DNA of 64,000 nucleotides. Source: Dirofilaria immitis. Taxonomy: Eukaryota > Nematoda > Chromadorea > Rhabditida > Onchocercidae. Positions 28,561 through 45,739 of the stretch are shown here, piece after piece. Below the pieces are notes generated by a model. The model was not told where the DNA came from. It searched no databases and saw only the letters and a list, made by a program, of their open reading frames with translations. The DNA lies in NCBI GenBank assembly GCA_024305405.1, contig JAKNDB010000086.1, positions 1,177,001-1,241,000 on the forward strand. Reading direction: 5' to 3'. Positions within the stretch are counted from its first letter, which is position 1. The number at the start of each line of letters is the position of its first letter. The position numbers and the translations under genes were made by a program.

Positions 28561-29739
28561 TTTACCTCAAAAATTAGAAATACTTCACTTTTCCAATTTC
28601 AAACCTTGAATATTTTCGAAAACTTAATGAAAATATCAGAAGTTGGCGATGAATAAAAATATCACGTATATGGCTAGATGATACCATCTTTTTCTAAATG
28701 CAATAAAAGCTTTATTAAATTAGATGAAATAAAAAACAGATTAAAGTATACAAACACAACTAACAGCATGTACAGACTGTTGATAATGGAAGAACTTGAA
28801 CGAGAAATACAGAATATGTGATTGAGAATAGTAGCAACAAAACTGAAATAGCTGATCTCTGACCAGCGCTATTTATAAAGTAACTCCAGAAGCAATAATG
28901 AGAAATATCAATGCAGATAGAGGTGGTATGGAAATAATGAACAAATTGAAAGTGATGGAATAGAGGAACTGTCTCAAAAATGTAATTAATATATAATATT
29001 AACTAATTAAAATTTTAAAAAATGGTCTCGGAATTGTTACTCTCCCATTTTCTTTCTCAGAAAATTGAATAAAAGAAACTATAATCACAATATATTTCAC
29101 CTAAAAATATTGCAACAAGAAAAAACAATTATAGCGATGTGAGAAAATTAAGAATAGAACATAAGAAATTATAGAAGATATTAGTTTTGATTGTCTGAAC
29201 ATATAAGATTTAGTGACATACGCAACCATATATTTAACAGGAGATACCTACTCAATGAGTAAATTCATCGGCTTTTTTATATGAGTAAATTTATTTGCAT
29301 TTTTCAAGATTTAATAGTACGATATTTCTGATATGAAATCTTATATGTTCAGACCATCAAGGTCTAGATTACTCAATGATGGCAAGAGCAATATTTTTTG
29401 TGAAAAAGAGACAATTTAAAAGATAAATAAGAAAATTTTAATAAGGAAAAAATCGAAACAAAAATAAACTTTTCACAAAAATAAAATCAGCAGATGATGA
29501 TAAAAAAATGAGAATTTGAATATTTCACTGAAATGATCTGATAACTAACAATCTCTATTGTTTATCACTTTTGCGAAACAATATTTGATCGATCTTTCAA
29601 GAAAGATTGTCTTCCACGCAAAATTCGAAAAAAGAAAAGCATGACAAATCAAATGATTGGAAGTGATAGAAATAATTTAAAGCTCTATATGCATGAAATC
29701 AAAAAAACCGATCGATATAAAACTGAATACAACAAGAGA
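28561..29739. other. Intergenic between src-1 (3') and crh-2 (5')
   Basis: Contains the presumed src-1 3' UTR and the crh-2 promoter, both minus strand. Apart from an inverted repeat at 29189-29358, no feature was seen. Confidence 0.4.
29189..29358. repeat. Inverted repeat with 23-base arms downstream of src-1
   Basis: 29189-29211 pairs with 29336-29358 with one mismatch (core tctgaacatataagattt against its complement), loop about 124 bases. It lies 380-550 bases past the src-1 stop codon, so it may be in the 3' UTR or a separate hairpin transcript. The loop is rather long for a microRNA precursor. Confidence 0.6.
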
Positions 29740-33078
<3,339 letters not shown>

Positions 33079-34209
33079 ATTTCTGCAATATGCACCTTAT
33101 GCAACATATCAATAAAGTAATTGCAGTTACAATTTTCCACGAGGAAAGCCAATAAAGGAAGTTATAATATGACATATATATTTGTACAAAGCAAAGGAAA
33201 GAACAATCCGCCGCTAAATATTTTTTATTCATTGCTGTTAGATTCAACAATTAAAACAGAGTAATAATAACAAGAGACTGTCTCCTAAACATCTATTTAA
33301 AAAAATTGATGATGAAAGACATAATTGCTACTTATTACTATTCCACTGTTATAAATATGTTATTTCAACAGCAATCTTTGAAGATGAAATGAAGGAAGTT
33401 TTGTGAAGAATTAAGACTCATAAAACGAACTGTAGGCCTGATGCTTCCTTTAATCCCAGCAAAATTTATTCAGCTTGCCATGACTTCTCGACAAATTCTC
33501 TAGAAACTTAAACCGATTTAACTAAATCAAAGAATAATTTGGCTGTCGAGAAACGATCTGTTAAGCAATTTCTATTAAAGTAAGACAGGAATACTTACTT
33601 TTCCGTTGCCTTAATCCCATTAGCAAAAGGTATTTCTGTAGCATATGAAATATATATCATAAATATACGAATACAGGATAAGAGAGATATCCATACCTGT
33701 ATCTGAAGCAGCTTAACAATACAACTGATAAACTGATATTTTAATTTTTATTAATAACATAAATATACTGATTAGCAAAAAACCTACAAAAATATATTCT
33801 TACATCGCATCCGTATGGTAACTAGAAGAAACACTCGCCATACCCAATGAAAACTATTAATTCAATAGCAGTACTATTATTTTTCTATTATGCATCATTA
33901 ATAATTCGAAAAAAAAACATTTTAAACAGATAAATTCTTTATCAAAAACAGTTTAAAATCATAAATATATTGCTTAATATGATTTACGAGTTAAAACTCG
34001 CAGAACGATGAGAGAATATGTACAATACATGCACGATCAAATCACGTTATATAGTCCATATTATATATATGCTGGAAGAAAATTAATCCCTACATGTACT
34101 AAAAATTATGTATTTGAATTATCGGAAAAAAGTATAAGTGAATATAAATGAAGGAAGAGAGATATTAAGTACAGAGAGGTCACCTTACTCTTCAGAGAGT
34201 AACTCTTCA
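33079..34209. other. Intergenic between LysM gene (3') and src-1 (5')
   Basis: Holds the src-1 promoter and the 3' flank of the LysM gene, both minus strand. A cluster of ctcttca-type repeats lies at 34186-34230, overlapping the LysM gene's last codons. No other feature. Confidence 0.4.
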
Positions 34210-36214
34210 TTAACTCTTCATAGAGCTCTTCTTAGCCACATGATACCATCCTCTTTGTTCTTCTTCCATAAACGTCACTATTAATGGTACAAATATGAAT
34301 ATGGAAATGACGAATATCACAAAGAACCAAACTCCCTGAAACGAATTTTAATTGACTGTACATATAATACATTACATTGAAAGTCAATTTTAACAGATTA
34401 AAAAAGTATATCAACCGCACTCATGAACAAGAATGAAAAATTGAGAAAGTAAAAACGATTTGCAAACATTTCATCGTAGAAGCTAGAAATCTGTTAGTCT
34501 AAAGAAGAAAAGGAGCAATTACCAAACAACTACTAGAATTCAACTGTCAGAAAAACAATCAATCTAAAATTAAAAAATGATTATAGTACCTTAAAAGTAG
34601 CGTCTGGAGACCTTGCATCTACGAAATGAATAGTATCATCCGTATTTTCAGCTGGTAAATTATCCCGTATTTGAGCAATATAAGCGTCCGTCTTCTCAAA
34701 CAATTCTTCGACACTTTTGTCAGATAGATCATTATTACTTAAAAGAGGCCTGTAAAATATCTAAATCTGATGAAAATGATGAAAGGATTGAATAAAAAAT
34801 GAAAAAGGGAAGGAAATAATACGAAGCAATTTACAATATTTATAGCCATGTTTCCACAATACGGACTTAGTTTTAGAAGCGTAAAACTTCAAAAGTAGTT
34901 ATCATTAACCTATCATCAGCCATTTCTTCTGCCACTGATTCGCCAAGCTTATCATAATCCCGCAAATTATTTCCGTATTCCAAATCCAGTTCTTTCCGTA
35001 ATTTGCTCATTGGGATTTTGATAAATGGCAAAGCATAAATATCTTGTTCAGAAACGATGTTATTGATCCTTTTCAAATCGGAAAGCTATAAAATATTTTA
35101 TATTAATAAATATATATACATTTATGATAAATCAACTTAACAGCAGAGCATAAATCAGCGGTGAATTATAGTTCATTTGTTTGATCAGCAAAATAATTAC
35201 GCAAAATGAAAATATTTGTTAACATTAGGGAAGGAAATATATACCGAGACGGAATATTGTACGGCAATTTTGTTCAAATTATCACCAGGCTTTAATTTCT
35301 TCTCGACAATAATCTATAATCAGAATAAAATGCTGATTAATACATGGTAGAGAATTTATAAAACGGTAAGATATGAAGGCTTGCAATTAACTTTATTAAT
35401 GTTTCCTGTCTTATCCCATCGATTTCGATTTTCGCCGTTATTCCTATTAGTATTTCTCGAACGTAATTCTATCGTTTTCGTACTACTCCCTTCAACAGCA
35501 CAAGGATTGATCATTTCATCTGAAAACGACTGACAATAAAAGAAAACATAAACTTCTAGATATGAATATTCACCTCTGCAGGCAATATTAACAAATTTTT
35601 AATTGTTTATCTGACTTAACGATAATTTTGAAACAAGGAATCTTTTGATTTTAACTGTTAGAGAAATCATTGATTGATTTTATAACAATCAATGATTCAT
35701 AATAAACAGCTATCTTTAGACAAAGAAATTTTCAACCATTTTTTTCATACACAGCGAAAGGGTGATAAACATCATATCGATTATTACAAGAAATAAAACG
35801 CAGATATTTTCTATCGTGTCTGTTTGATCATTCACTTACAAAAGAACTTTTACTTATTCTGATTTGCTCTTATTTATTCAGCTATATCTTGCTGTTTCGT
35901 TATACTAAGACTTGAAAATATTAGTATTTTCATGATTCAAAAATAAGCCAAGTTGGAGATTCATTTCATTCTATAGGAAATCCAAAAATTCGTTCGAATT
36001 GAATCGAAAGAATTTTAACAAAGTCGAGAATCGCATTAGATTAAATCTTTTATTAGCAGCATTTTCTTTTAGAAAGTAAGGTATGGTAGATTACGTCTGA
36101 AGAGAGAGATCATGACATTTACCTGTATTCTTTCAAACTGTCGACAAAAAAAATATCGTCAAGATGTCCTGATCCATGACGTGCATCTGGCAATGTACAC
36201 CCACTAAAGCGCAT
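34210..36214 (-). CDS. LysM-domain single-pass membrane protein, LYSMD3/4-like
   Basis: Exons 36123-36214, 35392-35529, 35245-35313, 34910-35085, 34590-34749 and 34210-34335; about 253 residues. The LysM domain spans exons 3-4: VEKKLKPGDNLNKIAVQYS and LSDLKRINNIVSEQDIYALP. Upstream TIELRSRN matches the ELRSR stretch before the LysM domain of LYSMD3/4. Near the C-terminus a membrane helix (VWFFVIFVISIFIFVPLIV) is followed by a short basic tail, as in LYSMD3/4. In other animals these proteins sit in Golgi or plasma membranes; the ligand is not settled. The first exon (MRFSGCTLPDARHGSGHLDD) is tentative: it is out of phase by one base unless the A8 run at 36146-36153 is one base short. If it is wrong, translation would start at 35514. 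Confidence 0.8.
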
Positions 36215-36651
36215 TGTGAGGGGCGAAATCGATTTGTTCTGTATGTGTGTATGTGTGTGTGCATGTATGTGTGTGTGTGTGTATGGGTGTATGTATGTAT
36301 GTGTATATATTGGTGTGTGTGTGTGTTCGTATGTGTATATGTATATATGTGTGTTTAACGCCATTAAATATTTTCAGAAAGGTCGTTGACATGAATTAGT
36401 AGTCTCAGTGCTACATTTCTCTACTTAAGATGGGTCATTGGCACAGTTCACCGTTAACTTTTAACCAATTTGATCGATTGAGCACTGATAAAAACAGAAG
36501 CCTAGAAAACTGAATTAATGTTGGCCTGAGCCAACGATTGATTGGCCGGTTTCTTTCTTGAGTATATTATTATCATTCCTCTTATCAATCATTTGTTAGT
36601 TCTACCACTAATATCCAGTTTATTTCAGGTTGACAGTAGAATTTGCTAGAT
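36215..36651. promoter_or_regulatory. Divergent promoter between LysM gene and idha-1
   Basis: Head-to-head spacer of 437 bases that contains a GT-rich microsatellite. A tatttcag acceptor ends at 36628, 23 bases before the idha-1 ATG, a plausible spliced-leader site. Confidence 0.45.
36237..36353. repeat. Imperfect (GT)n / (ATGT)n microsatellite
   Basis: Some 117 bases of gtgtgt and atgtatgtgt on the plus strand. Both strands are open in several frames because of the repeat (Thr/His or Val/Cys-rich readings); these are artefacts. It ends 298 bases before the idha-1 start. Confidence 0.95.
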
Positions 36652-39054
36652 ATGATAGCCCGAAGATGCATAAAAGTGACTACAGCACTTGCAACCAGCG
36701 TAGCTAAAGCCAGTACAAATAGGGTACGTCGGGTTACGCTTATTCCAGGTATTTAGTATTTTGTTTTACTTCTTTGTTTAGACATCTCTTTTCTTTTTTG
36801 ATTTCGCTGATTATATAACACAGCTTAAGTTTTTTCTTAGTTTTTGACTCGTCTTCTATTATTTTGCTACATTAACTAAAAACAATTCCCATCGGAAGCG
36901 TTTCTTGTCAGAAATTTACTGATTTTTCTTTCAACCGTAATGTAAATTGAGTCTTTTTCACTCCGCTTTTATTCACTTATTTCTTAAAATAATCGGCGTT
37001 GTTAATGTTATTGATTCTTTAATATTTTGGGTATTTTGTTTAAAAGATTTTAGGAGATGGCATTGGACCCGAAATATCATCTTCAGTGCAAAAGATATTC
37101 GAAGCAGCAAATGCACCAATCGAATGGGATCTTGTAGATGTTACGCCAGTCAGAGGACATGATGGAATTTTTCGAATACCTTCAAAGTTATTTTTCATTT
37201 TATCTATAAACCTTATTGGACTTGAAGAAGTAGGAGATTTTCTTTTTAAATTACTGCTCAGATTTATAATAATATATCAGCTAAGTTATGGGAATATCGT
37301 ATGTTCATCGTAAATTATTCTTGTTGAGCAAAGAGAATTAATGAGGTGATATTTTTGATTTACTGAATAATATCACGGTAAATGAACTTTGATGTTTATA
37401 TTTATTTCAGATGTATCGAGTTAATGAGAATAAACAAAGTTGGCTTGAAAGGTCCTCTTGCAACGCCGATTGGTAAAGGACATCGTTCGCTTAATCTTGC
37501 TGTCAGGAAGTGAGTTGCTTAAGGAAATAAATTTATTTTAGAATGAAATAGAGGGCAGAAAACGGTAACCGTGAATTGCAGAGAATTCAATCTCTATGCA
37601 AATGTTCGACCCTGCAAATCTTTGGCAGGTCATAAAACACTTTATGAGGACGTCGATATCGTAACAATTAGAGAAAATACTGAGGGCGAATATTCTGGAA
37701 TCGAGCACGAGGTCTTATGTTTCGCATTACTCAGTTAAATTTCTTTCTTTGTTTGGCGCTGTTTCTTTTCTTTTGTTCTTTTTTTAGCTTATTGGAAACA
37801 GTATAATTTCGAAAATGATGTGTAGCTTACAAGTTGTGACGAATTGAGTATTTGTTTTGCAGATCAGTCTTCAATAAATTAAACTGTTATTTGTGTACAA
37901 CAATTTTTTCTTCAATCTTTCCAGTTTAATTACTTAAATTTCAAACTTGTCTTTATTGTTGAAAATGTCAATTTCAAACTTGTCTTTATTGTTGAAAATG
38001 TCAATTGTCACTGCAATATTTGTAAAATTTTACTTTGCAAGTTGAGTAGTTTTTCATATCACTTTGCTTTGTTAAATTTGTCAAGTTGAAAATGGTATCA
38101 AATCAATTTAAGTATTTCAGATTATAAATGGTGTTGTCCAAAGCATTAAGCTAATAACAGAAGATGCGTCAAGACGCATTGCTAAATATGCATTTGAATA
38201 TGCACGAACAAGTGGTCGGAAAATGGTAACTGCTGTTCATAAAGCAAATATAATGCGCATGTCAGATGGTCTCTTCCTGGATATGTGTCGTGAACAAGCT
38301 GCAAACTATTTGGACATAAAATTCAATGAAGCATATTTGGATACTGTTTGTTTGAATGTGAGTTGCATTGGCTACATTTTCAGTCGTGTTTTTTTTTTGT
38401 TTCTAGATAATCTCTATTTTAGATGGTTCAAAATCCAAGTCAATATGATGTGTTGGTAATGCCAAATCTGTATGGTGACATATTGTCAGATTTGTGCGCA
38501 GGTTTGATTGGTGGTCTTGGTGTAACACCCTCAGGAAACATTGGTGAGGATGCTGCCGTTTTCGAATCTGTCCATGGTACTGCACCAGATATCGCTGGAC
38601 TGGTAAAGTGGCATTTTCGTTTACTGCAAATTACAAATAAATGCCAACATCTTTGTAAAAATGAAGTATTTTTCAATTTTACAATTATTTCAGAACAAAG
38701 CAAATCCTACTGCATTACTTCTTTCGGCAGTGATGATGCTGCGGTATTTGGAATTAACTTCGTATGCAGATAAGATAGAAAAAGTAAATTTATTTCCTCT
38801 CTGTTCTTATTTACTTTGATTGAAGATGACTTTAATGATGTAATTACATATGGCCTTTCTTTATTAATAAATTATTTATATATTGTTTACTTTGAGCATA
38901 GTTAAATATAATTTTTAAAATTATGGAATTTTTGTTTCAGGCCTGCTTTGATGCAATCAGAGAAGGTAATGAGAAGACTGGTGATTTAGGCGGATATGGT
39001 ACGTGCTCTTCTTTCACTGATGATATTTGTAAACGTATACAAGACATGGATTAA
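36652..39054 (+). CDS. idha-1: NAD-dependent isocitrate dehydrogenase alpha subunit, mitochondrial
   Basis: Oxidises isocitrate to 2-oxoglutarate in the TCA cycle; the alpha subunit is catalytic. Eight exons, all in phase with no error: 36652-36748, 37054-37186, 37411-37509, 37582-37711, 38121-38357, 38423-38602, 38694-38783 and 38941-39054; 359 residues. The N-terminus [20 protein letters not shown] is a basic, Ser/Thr/Ala-rich mitochondrial presequence. Then [64 protein letters not shown] with the catalytic region, [16 protein letters not shown] with the active-site Lys, [17 protein letters not shown] with metal-binding Asp residues, and [12 protein letters not shown] with the nucleotide-binding loop. 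Length and motifs match IDH3A. Confidence 0.97.
37940..38005. repeat. Tandem duplication in idha-1 intron 4
   Basis: A unit of about 33 bases, core tttcaaacttgtctttattg, occurs twice head to tail with near identity. A recent slippage or unequal-crossover event, or an assembly duplication. Confidence 0.8.
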
Positions 39055-42000
39055 TGTTGTAAAGTTCTCAGTTCATGAATTGAGTCTTGGAAAGAATTTT
39101 TTCTGGAATCTATATCTAGGATGAAATGCTAAGTAGGATTCAAATCAGCAATTTATCGGAGCCATTGAATATAGATATTTTTCTCAATGTATTATGTAGT
39201 GAGTAGAGTACTACCCGTTTAATTTGTTTTTCACTGAAACTTAGATTGTTATATATCTAATTTTAATCTACGGAATCTTTAATATTCTCTTTAATATATT
39301 TTCTGTTTTTTGGAGTTAAATCTCAATTTATATTTGTTATTAGGCCTGTTATTTATAAGGATAGCATTTCACATCCATTTTAATAATTCAATGCATTTTA
39401 TCTTGTCATGTTAGTATTAATTAGAGAATTAAACATACCTATTTCTTTTTATTCTTAAGTTAGATTTTGATGTACAAAAATTTTTAGCTAGTAAATTAAT
39501 GTTAACAAATCGTTATAATTTAATATTTAAAGCCTTATAATGTAATATAAAGCGTGTTTTGTTTCCATCGCATAACTTAATTGTATTGTTAAAGCTATGT
39601 TGTAATTTAAAACTATGCAGTAAATTTCTTTAAAATCTTTGTATCCTTTGACTGTGTCAGTTTTACATCCTAACAATGTTTTAAATAAACAATTTGTTAC
39701 AATAACTCTATGGGAATATTTTCCACTTTCTTACTTAATTTCTTTAATTGATTAAGAGATACTTAAAGATAAAACAATAAGTCCTGTACATTCCGCTTCT
39801 CGACGTATGATTTTTTTTTTTATTAACCAAGTCTCTCCTGAAGTTAAATTTCAGTACTTTTTAATTTGATTTCTTTTTGTCGAAAATTTGAATAAAAAGT
39901 AGTGCTTTATTATTAGGTGCAGCGCAAAACGATGGAATTTGCTAATGACTGCTTATTACTATCGTTGCTTGTTTTCAAACTAAAGTTAAGTAATGACTTT
40001 CTAAACACTGATAATGGAATTTTAAAAAACAGGGAGAATATTTTCGTTTTGGACTTCATTCACAATTTTCGGCTTATTTTTTCATGTTCTGATTGTTTCA
40101 ATTTTTTAGTATCTCGTTTATCGATTTATGAGTCTACTGTGCTGAAAATTATTGAGTTGGTCCCGTGATGACGACTCCTCTTGCATCCAGTAAGCATTCT
40201 AGGATTCTATTTTTGAAGATTCTAATTTTAAATTCGTTTCCATTTGCACCTAAAGTAGTGAATATGTGTTTCAGTGGCTCCTCGTAATTTTCACCTAATG
40301 TCTCCCGTTAAGGATAATCTTTTCCAAGCAATAAACAAAAAGTTAGAGAAGCATAGCTAAATAAGGAACAATCACTTATCGGACTAGCCATTTGCTGCTT
40401 CTTTTGCATAGCTCGTTTATTTGGGCTGAGTTTCCATCGTTATTCTCGATGTAGTTTCAATCTGTTTTCCATTTTTCTCATGAAATTGAAGCATGATAAT
40501 ATTAAAGATTTTATACGATTCTTTTTCTACAAAAATTTAAGGTTGTCATACAACTAGATTTGACTGAACTCTTCATATGCTTAAATGAGGCTCAGTATAA
40601 TTTTGTTTTATGATGAAATTCTGTGGATTTTTTTTGTATGAAATAGATAGGAATATTTATGATAATCTCAGGGTAACTTCGTCTATCAAACAGCGATGTG
40701 TAATCAGTCTGAAATTCTACGAAAGAAAAAGATCTATTATCTGTTCTGAAATGTTTGAATGTAGGAATTGGATAAAATGAATTATTGGTGAAAATAAATA
40801 TAGATTTTCTTCGTACAATCTTGTGCATCTCATATGCTGCATATCCTAGCAATGAAAAAGATATCTCATGTACTTTACTATATGTTCATCTATACACACA
40901 TATGGACAAAGAGAAAGAAGGACTTAGGCTTATCGATCATTACTCGAATTTTAAGAGGCTTCATCATCATTTCTAAATGCCTTGGCCTATTTTGTTTATC
41001 ATGATTTCAGCTAATTATATGTATATATATATATAATATGCAATACATAGCTTCCTTCATTTTTCATTCTAGAGACGGTCCAAGCTTTGAATTTATTTAA
41101 GCGGAAAAGTTTATTAGTTAGACCGGAAAATTATGTATAACAGAATAAGAAATTTGTTTTCTTTACAATCCCTATACTTTTAAGAAGTTGAGTGAAATTC
41201 ACTGATGGTTCGAAGAATTAAAATAAAATATATAGATTAATAAATAGAATGAAAGCTACTTCTAAGATAGATTATACAATTCAATAGAAATCATTAATTG
41301 GAATTGAAATGTTGTTAAGTGGGGAAAAAATGAAAGTCTAATATAGAATCGTTAGAAATTACAATATATTTTTTTATGGATTTTTATTTCTCAAACTGAA
41401 ATGAAAATAGCACTGCAAATTTAGTTATGCCAAATATCTTTACACACAAATTGTTTTTGCTATTCGTATTTTTTGATAGCGCTCTTTGTCATAGATTTTA
41501 GCTATTCATATTTTCTCGAGAAAACTTCCTTTGCATTTTATTATAACTTAAAATTTTTAATTAATTTTCTTTTCTCATTATTATTCGGTATGTTTATTAT
41601 TTTCTTTTCCTTCGACATATCATGTATTTCACTGTAAGAGTACTTGATAGTCATAAATTTTTCTCCAGTACAAGTTCTTTTTAAAACCGGTTGGAAGAAT
41701 ATCTTGCGACGTAAGCCATGCCATCAATTTCTGTTCCTATCGCGAGAGAACGCATGAATAAATTGCGACTTGTTATGGTCGAATTGGCCTAAGGCTGGGA
41801 TGCCCGGAAACATACCTTTCTCGTTTAGTCTTATCATTCCATGCCTCTCTGGGGAGGTGTTCCATTCTCATTGTGGTATGAAGATGACTGATGCTTTCAT
41901 TCTTCGCTAGACAAGAACTTAGTGGAAATTAGCAAATATTTTTGGTATGTTAGAATTTTCATTTTTCACCGATTATTAACGGTACTTGACGTGAATAAAT

Positions 42001-42587
42001 CTAATGTTTTTGCCAAGTAGTCAGAATTCTTATAACTATTTATTATGTCAAAATTCTATTTTAGCAACTTCCGATTCCAAAAGCACTTATTACTTGTCAA
42101 ATGACTTGCTACATTTCTAGATGACAAAAAGGAAAGAATAAGATTTGTTAATGTTAGTAACATTTGTTGACAAGTGCGAATTATTAACATGGAATGAAAG
42201 TTAAAAACGATGCTTAGATGAACTTTTCATCACCAAAAATTATCTTTTAACAAGCTATTCATGAATATAAGACCGAATTCTGATAGCTTATTACTTGCGG
42301 CTTTATTTTACTGCACCAATGCACGATATGCTATATTCCATTGTTTTTTTTCATTTCAGTTGTTTTTTTATCTTGTATAATTTTTAATTTGCATTGTCAA
42401 TATAATACAGCTAGTTTATCTAACTTAAAATATATACTGGTAAAAGGAACCTAATTTCAGAGAAATAAATTAATTAGCGAGGAACGTTTAGTTCACTTTT
42501 CCTATCGTTTTCACAAATTCTCCATGATTTTTGTTTAGAGTGCTATTTTGTGTACTGAAATTTAACAGCAGTCCATAGCTGGTCAGT
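39055..42587. other. Intergenic 3.5 kb between idha-1 and endophilin
   Basis: Mostly A+T-rich with chance open frames on both strands (for example 39917-40168, 40592-40852). A distinctly GC-richer block at about 41690-41900 stands out and is listed separately. The endophilin promoter must lie near the right end. Confidence 0.4.
41690..41900. other. GC-richer block of unknown nature
   Basis: Against very A+T-rich flanks this stretch contains runs such as cctaaggctgggatgcccgg and cctctctggggaggtg, which can pair locally (cctctctgggg is itself nearly self-complementary). No long open frame with splice sites was found. It could be a structured RNA, a non-coding first exon, or a promoter of the endophilin gene 690 bases downstream. 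Confidence 0.35.
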
Positions 42588-45500
42588 ATGTCTTTCTCGG
42601 GTTTGAGGAAGCAACTAAACAAAGCAAATCAAGTATGTTTTTGATAGTAAATATGTATTCATAATGATTTTAACTCGTTTTTTAACAACAGTGCATCTGT
42701 GATGCTCTCCATCACTTTTATTTCTCCATTTTTGCATAAAGAGATGATACTAAGATGTAGTGGTTTTTTCTTCCCACAAATCTTGGTTGTCCAATATTTT
42801 AGCATGCGATCAGTAAATCTAGTGCGATCAATTTAGATGATCCCAAATATGCGTAATATTTGGTCGCACTATAATTTCTTTTAATTCATGACATTTCATT
42901 TTTTCGAAAACTCATATTGAAGTTATTATTTGCTCTTAATTTAAAAGCACAATATGATATAGTTTTTGAATCAACAAAAATTTTATTTTCCATGCATTTG
43001 GCATAAAAGACAATGTTTACTGCAAATATTCGGTTCACCATACAAAATAAAACAGAATAGTGTATAATTCCCTAAGTGGGCGAGAATTTTTCATTATTGC
43101 TTAGGAATGTGAAGTCTCAGATGATAGTTATAAAGTTAGTACAAACTTCATATCCTAATATTAATCATCTGTACCTTTGTTGTTTATATAGTATCTGAGC
43201 GAGACGATGGGTGCTGCCGAACCGACGAAGCTTGATGAGCAGTACAATGAAATGGAACGGGTTTGCTATATACTGTGGTTTGCTTAGTTACTTTTTACTT
43301 TATTGGTATTCTGTGCAGCCATATTCTTCTAACTCTTGACTAGATATGGACATTATTTTAACGGCGAAATCATATTTTGAATTTCAACCTTTATCATGAT
43401 ATTTATTATTTATCTGTTGCTAATTGTAGGCATGTTTAAGTACTTTTTGTTTTTAAGAAAGTGGATCTGACGTACGAATTAATTAATGCGTTGATTGCTG
43501 GAACTCATGAACTACTGCAGCCTAATCCAGGTAAAAGAAAAGGAGTTCTGGTAATCCGTAGCTTTTCGCTCGTTACTGAATCTTAATTTTATCAGTTCTT
43601 AGTATCGTGATTTTATTTTATTTTTATTTAAAAATTTCTTATTAGCAACTCGAGCGAAAATGGCCACGATGGGAGCTTTGTCAAAAGTACGTGGAACATC
43701 GAAAGCCCAACCATATCCACAGACTGAAGGCCTACTAGCAGATATCATGCAGAAATATGGAACTGCTCTAGGTGCAGATTCTGATCTTGGAAAAGGTTTG
43801 AATTAAGCTCATTTGCATTTTACTAATATGCACTGGATTTTTGTTGGATTCGATTTTTATTTAATATTATATTTCAGCTTTGCTTGATGCTTCAGAAGCT
43901 TATCGTCAACTAGCCGATATTAAATACCAAATGGAGGATAATGTGAAACATAATTTTTGGATCCACTAACACATCTGCAACAAACTGACTTGAAAGAAGT
44001 TAACGTGTGTCTGTTGATTTCTTGGAATGTTTCTTATTCTAATTTAAAGTAGATTTTCAGTCACTGTTCATTTATTTGATTACCATTCTAGCATCACCGA
44101 ACAAAACTTAAAGGTCGACGTCTGGATTACGATTGTAAGAAGCGGAAACAAACGCGAGGTTAATCATTTAATTATTTATTTCATTCAAACTGCGCGATTA
44201 GTTATTTGTATCAAAAAATGAAAAGATGACAAATATTACTTATAAACTTTATAAATAAACGTTCTTCACATAGTAATGACATGAAAGTGCAAAAAGAATT
44301 TATCGTGTGAAAAATTTTTTTCATTATTTCATTACAGAGCTTGACTTGACATAGTTGTTTATTTTCTTGTTAGGGAACAAGCAATATTGGGATATTTTGA
44401 AATATGTATAAAGAAAAAGAAAATATAAAAAACTATTGTAAAAGTTAAATGATGATTGAACCATCAAAGAATCCCAGCTATGCTAGATGTCCATTTATCA
44501 CTAATAAGTGCATTATACTTGCACAAATAAATCATTTGAACGATAACATTTTATGTTGCTAATGTGTTATAAAAAATTTCGGGAGACTAGATTTCATAGT
44601 GCTTGTTAATTAAGAGCTTTTGTTTTCAGATGAGGAATTGATTCAAGCGGAAGACAAACTAGAAGAATCAAAACAATTAGCGGAACAAGCAATGCATAAT
44701 CTTTTAAGCAATGATGTATGTGGCGGAATTCTTAATTAAATTTATTTTTTAACAAAATTTGATCTTTGATCTTTTGAAATTCTCGAGAAAATCCGGTACA
44801 GACTGAATTTAGGTTGAACAGGTGACTCAGCTGTGCGCTTTGGTTGATGCACAGCTGGACTTTCATCGACAGACTACGCAAGTTTTGAAACGTTTAAAGA
44901 CACAACTGAATGAACGGTATTTCTTCATAATCGCAATTTCGGTATAAAATTACTGACGTTGAATAAGTATTTCGATCAAATTTAAAAGAAGAAAAATATT
45001 TTAGTCAGATTTTTATTAAGTAAATGCAGCACAAATTTTAGTGTCGGAGAAGCAAGCACTCGACTACGTGTGAAGCATGTTATCAAGCCCGTTTTAGCAG
45101 ACAGAGTGTCTAGTGCTCGGTAAATTTTATTCAAAATGTTTGAATTTCGGATTAAAAGAGTAGATACTCTTGAAAGCAAACTCTTTAAGCGATTGGTAAC
45201 ATTTGCTGTTATTATTTTATTATAGTTTCGGACAGAATTTCTTGGCTTATTAAATATCTTAGGATATAATGTTGCATTGAATGTAAAACATTTTTCATAC
45301 AATTTTCATACAAAAATCTCCAAATTAAAAACTTCAAAATAGCGTCACATTTGTTAAAATGATCAAATAGTAATGCAGATCGCCAGTACATGCAGAGAAT
45401 TCCATATCAATAAACAACGCCAATTTCCAACCATCATCTATGTATGCACAAAAATCGACAGCAGATAATATTAATTGGGATTCGAGTGCAAAAGTCCATA

Positions 45501-45739
45501 GCTCAACAGCTAGTTTTGGTAGCTCGAATGCACCATCCTCTTCTATACTGCCTATTCTTAAGCCATCTTGCCGAGCTTTGTATGATTTCGAGGCACAGAA
45601 TGAAGCTGAACTAGATTTCAAAGAAGGAGACATTATCAGTTTGATCTCACAAATTGACGAAAATTGGTATGAAGGTTCGCTGCTAGGAAAAACTGGCTAC
45701 TTCCCGATCTCTTACGTTCACGTACTTGTGCCATTATAA
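42588..45739 (+). CDS. unc-57: Endophilin A (BAR and SH3 domains)
   Basis: Membrane-curving protein of synaptic-vesicle endocytosis that recruits synaptojanin and dynamin. Ten exons: 42588-42632, 43192-43260, 43458-43530, 43646-43795, 43878-44004, 44092-44158, 44630-44715, 44813-44916, 45042-45119 and 45379-45739; about 386 residues. The start [15 protein letters not shown] is the conserved amphipathic helix 0. [73 protein letters not shown]3 at the C-terminus: [38 protein letters not shown] Ser/Asn-rich linker separates the domains. A tcag acceptor ends two bases before the ATG. One base is missing in exon 5 at the T5 run 43954-43958: with six T the frame reads [18 protein letters not shown]; as written it stops after HNFWIH. 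Confidence 0.94.

Noticed and set aside
36119..36392. Overlapping 60-80 codon open frames rich in Thr/His or Val/Cys
   Set aside because: They are translations of the GT/ATGT microsatellite on both strands; only the 36123-36214 portion is kept, as a tentative LysM-gene exon.
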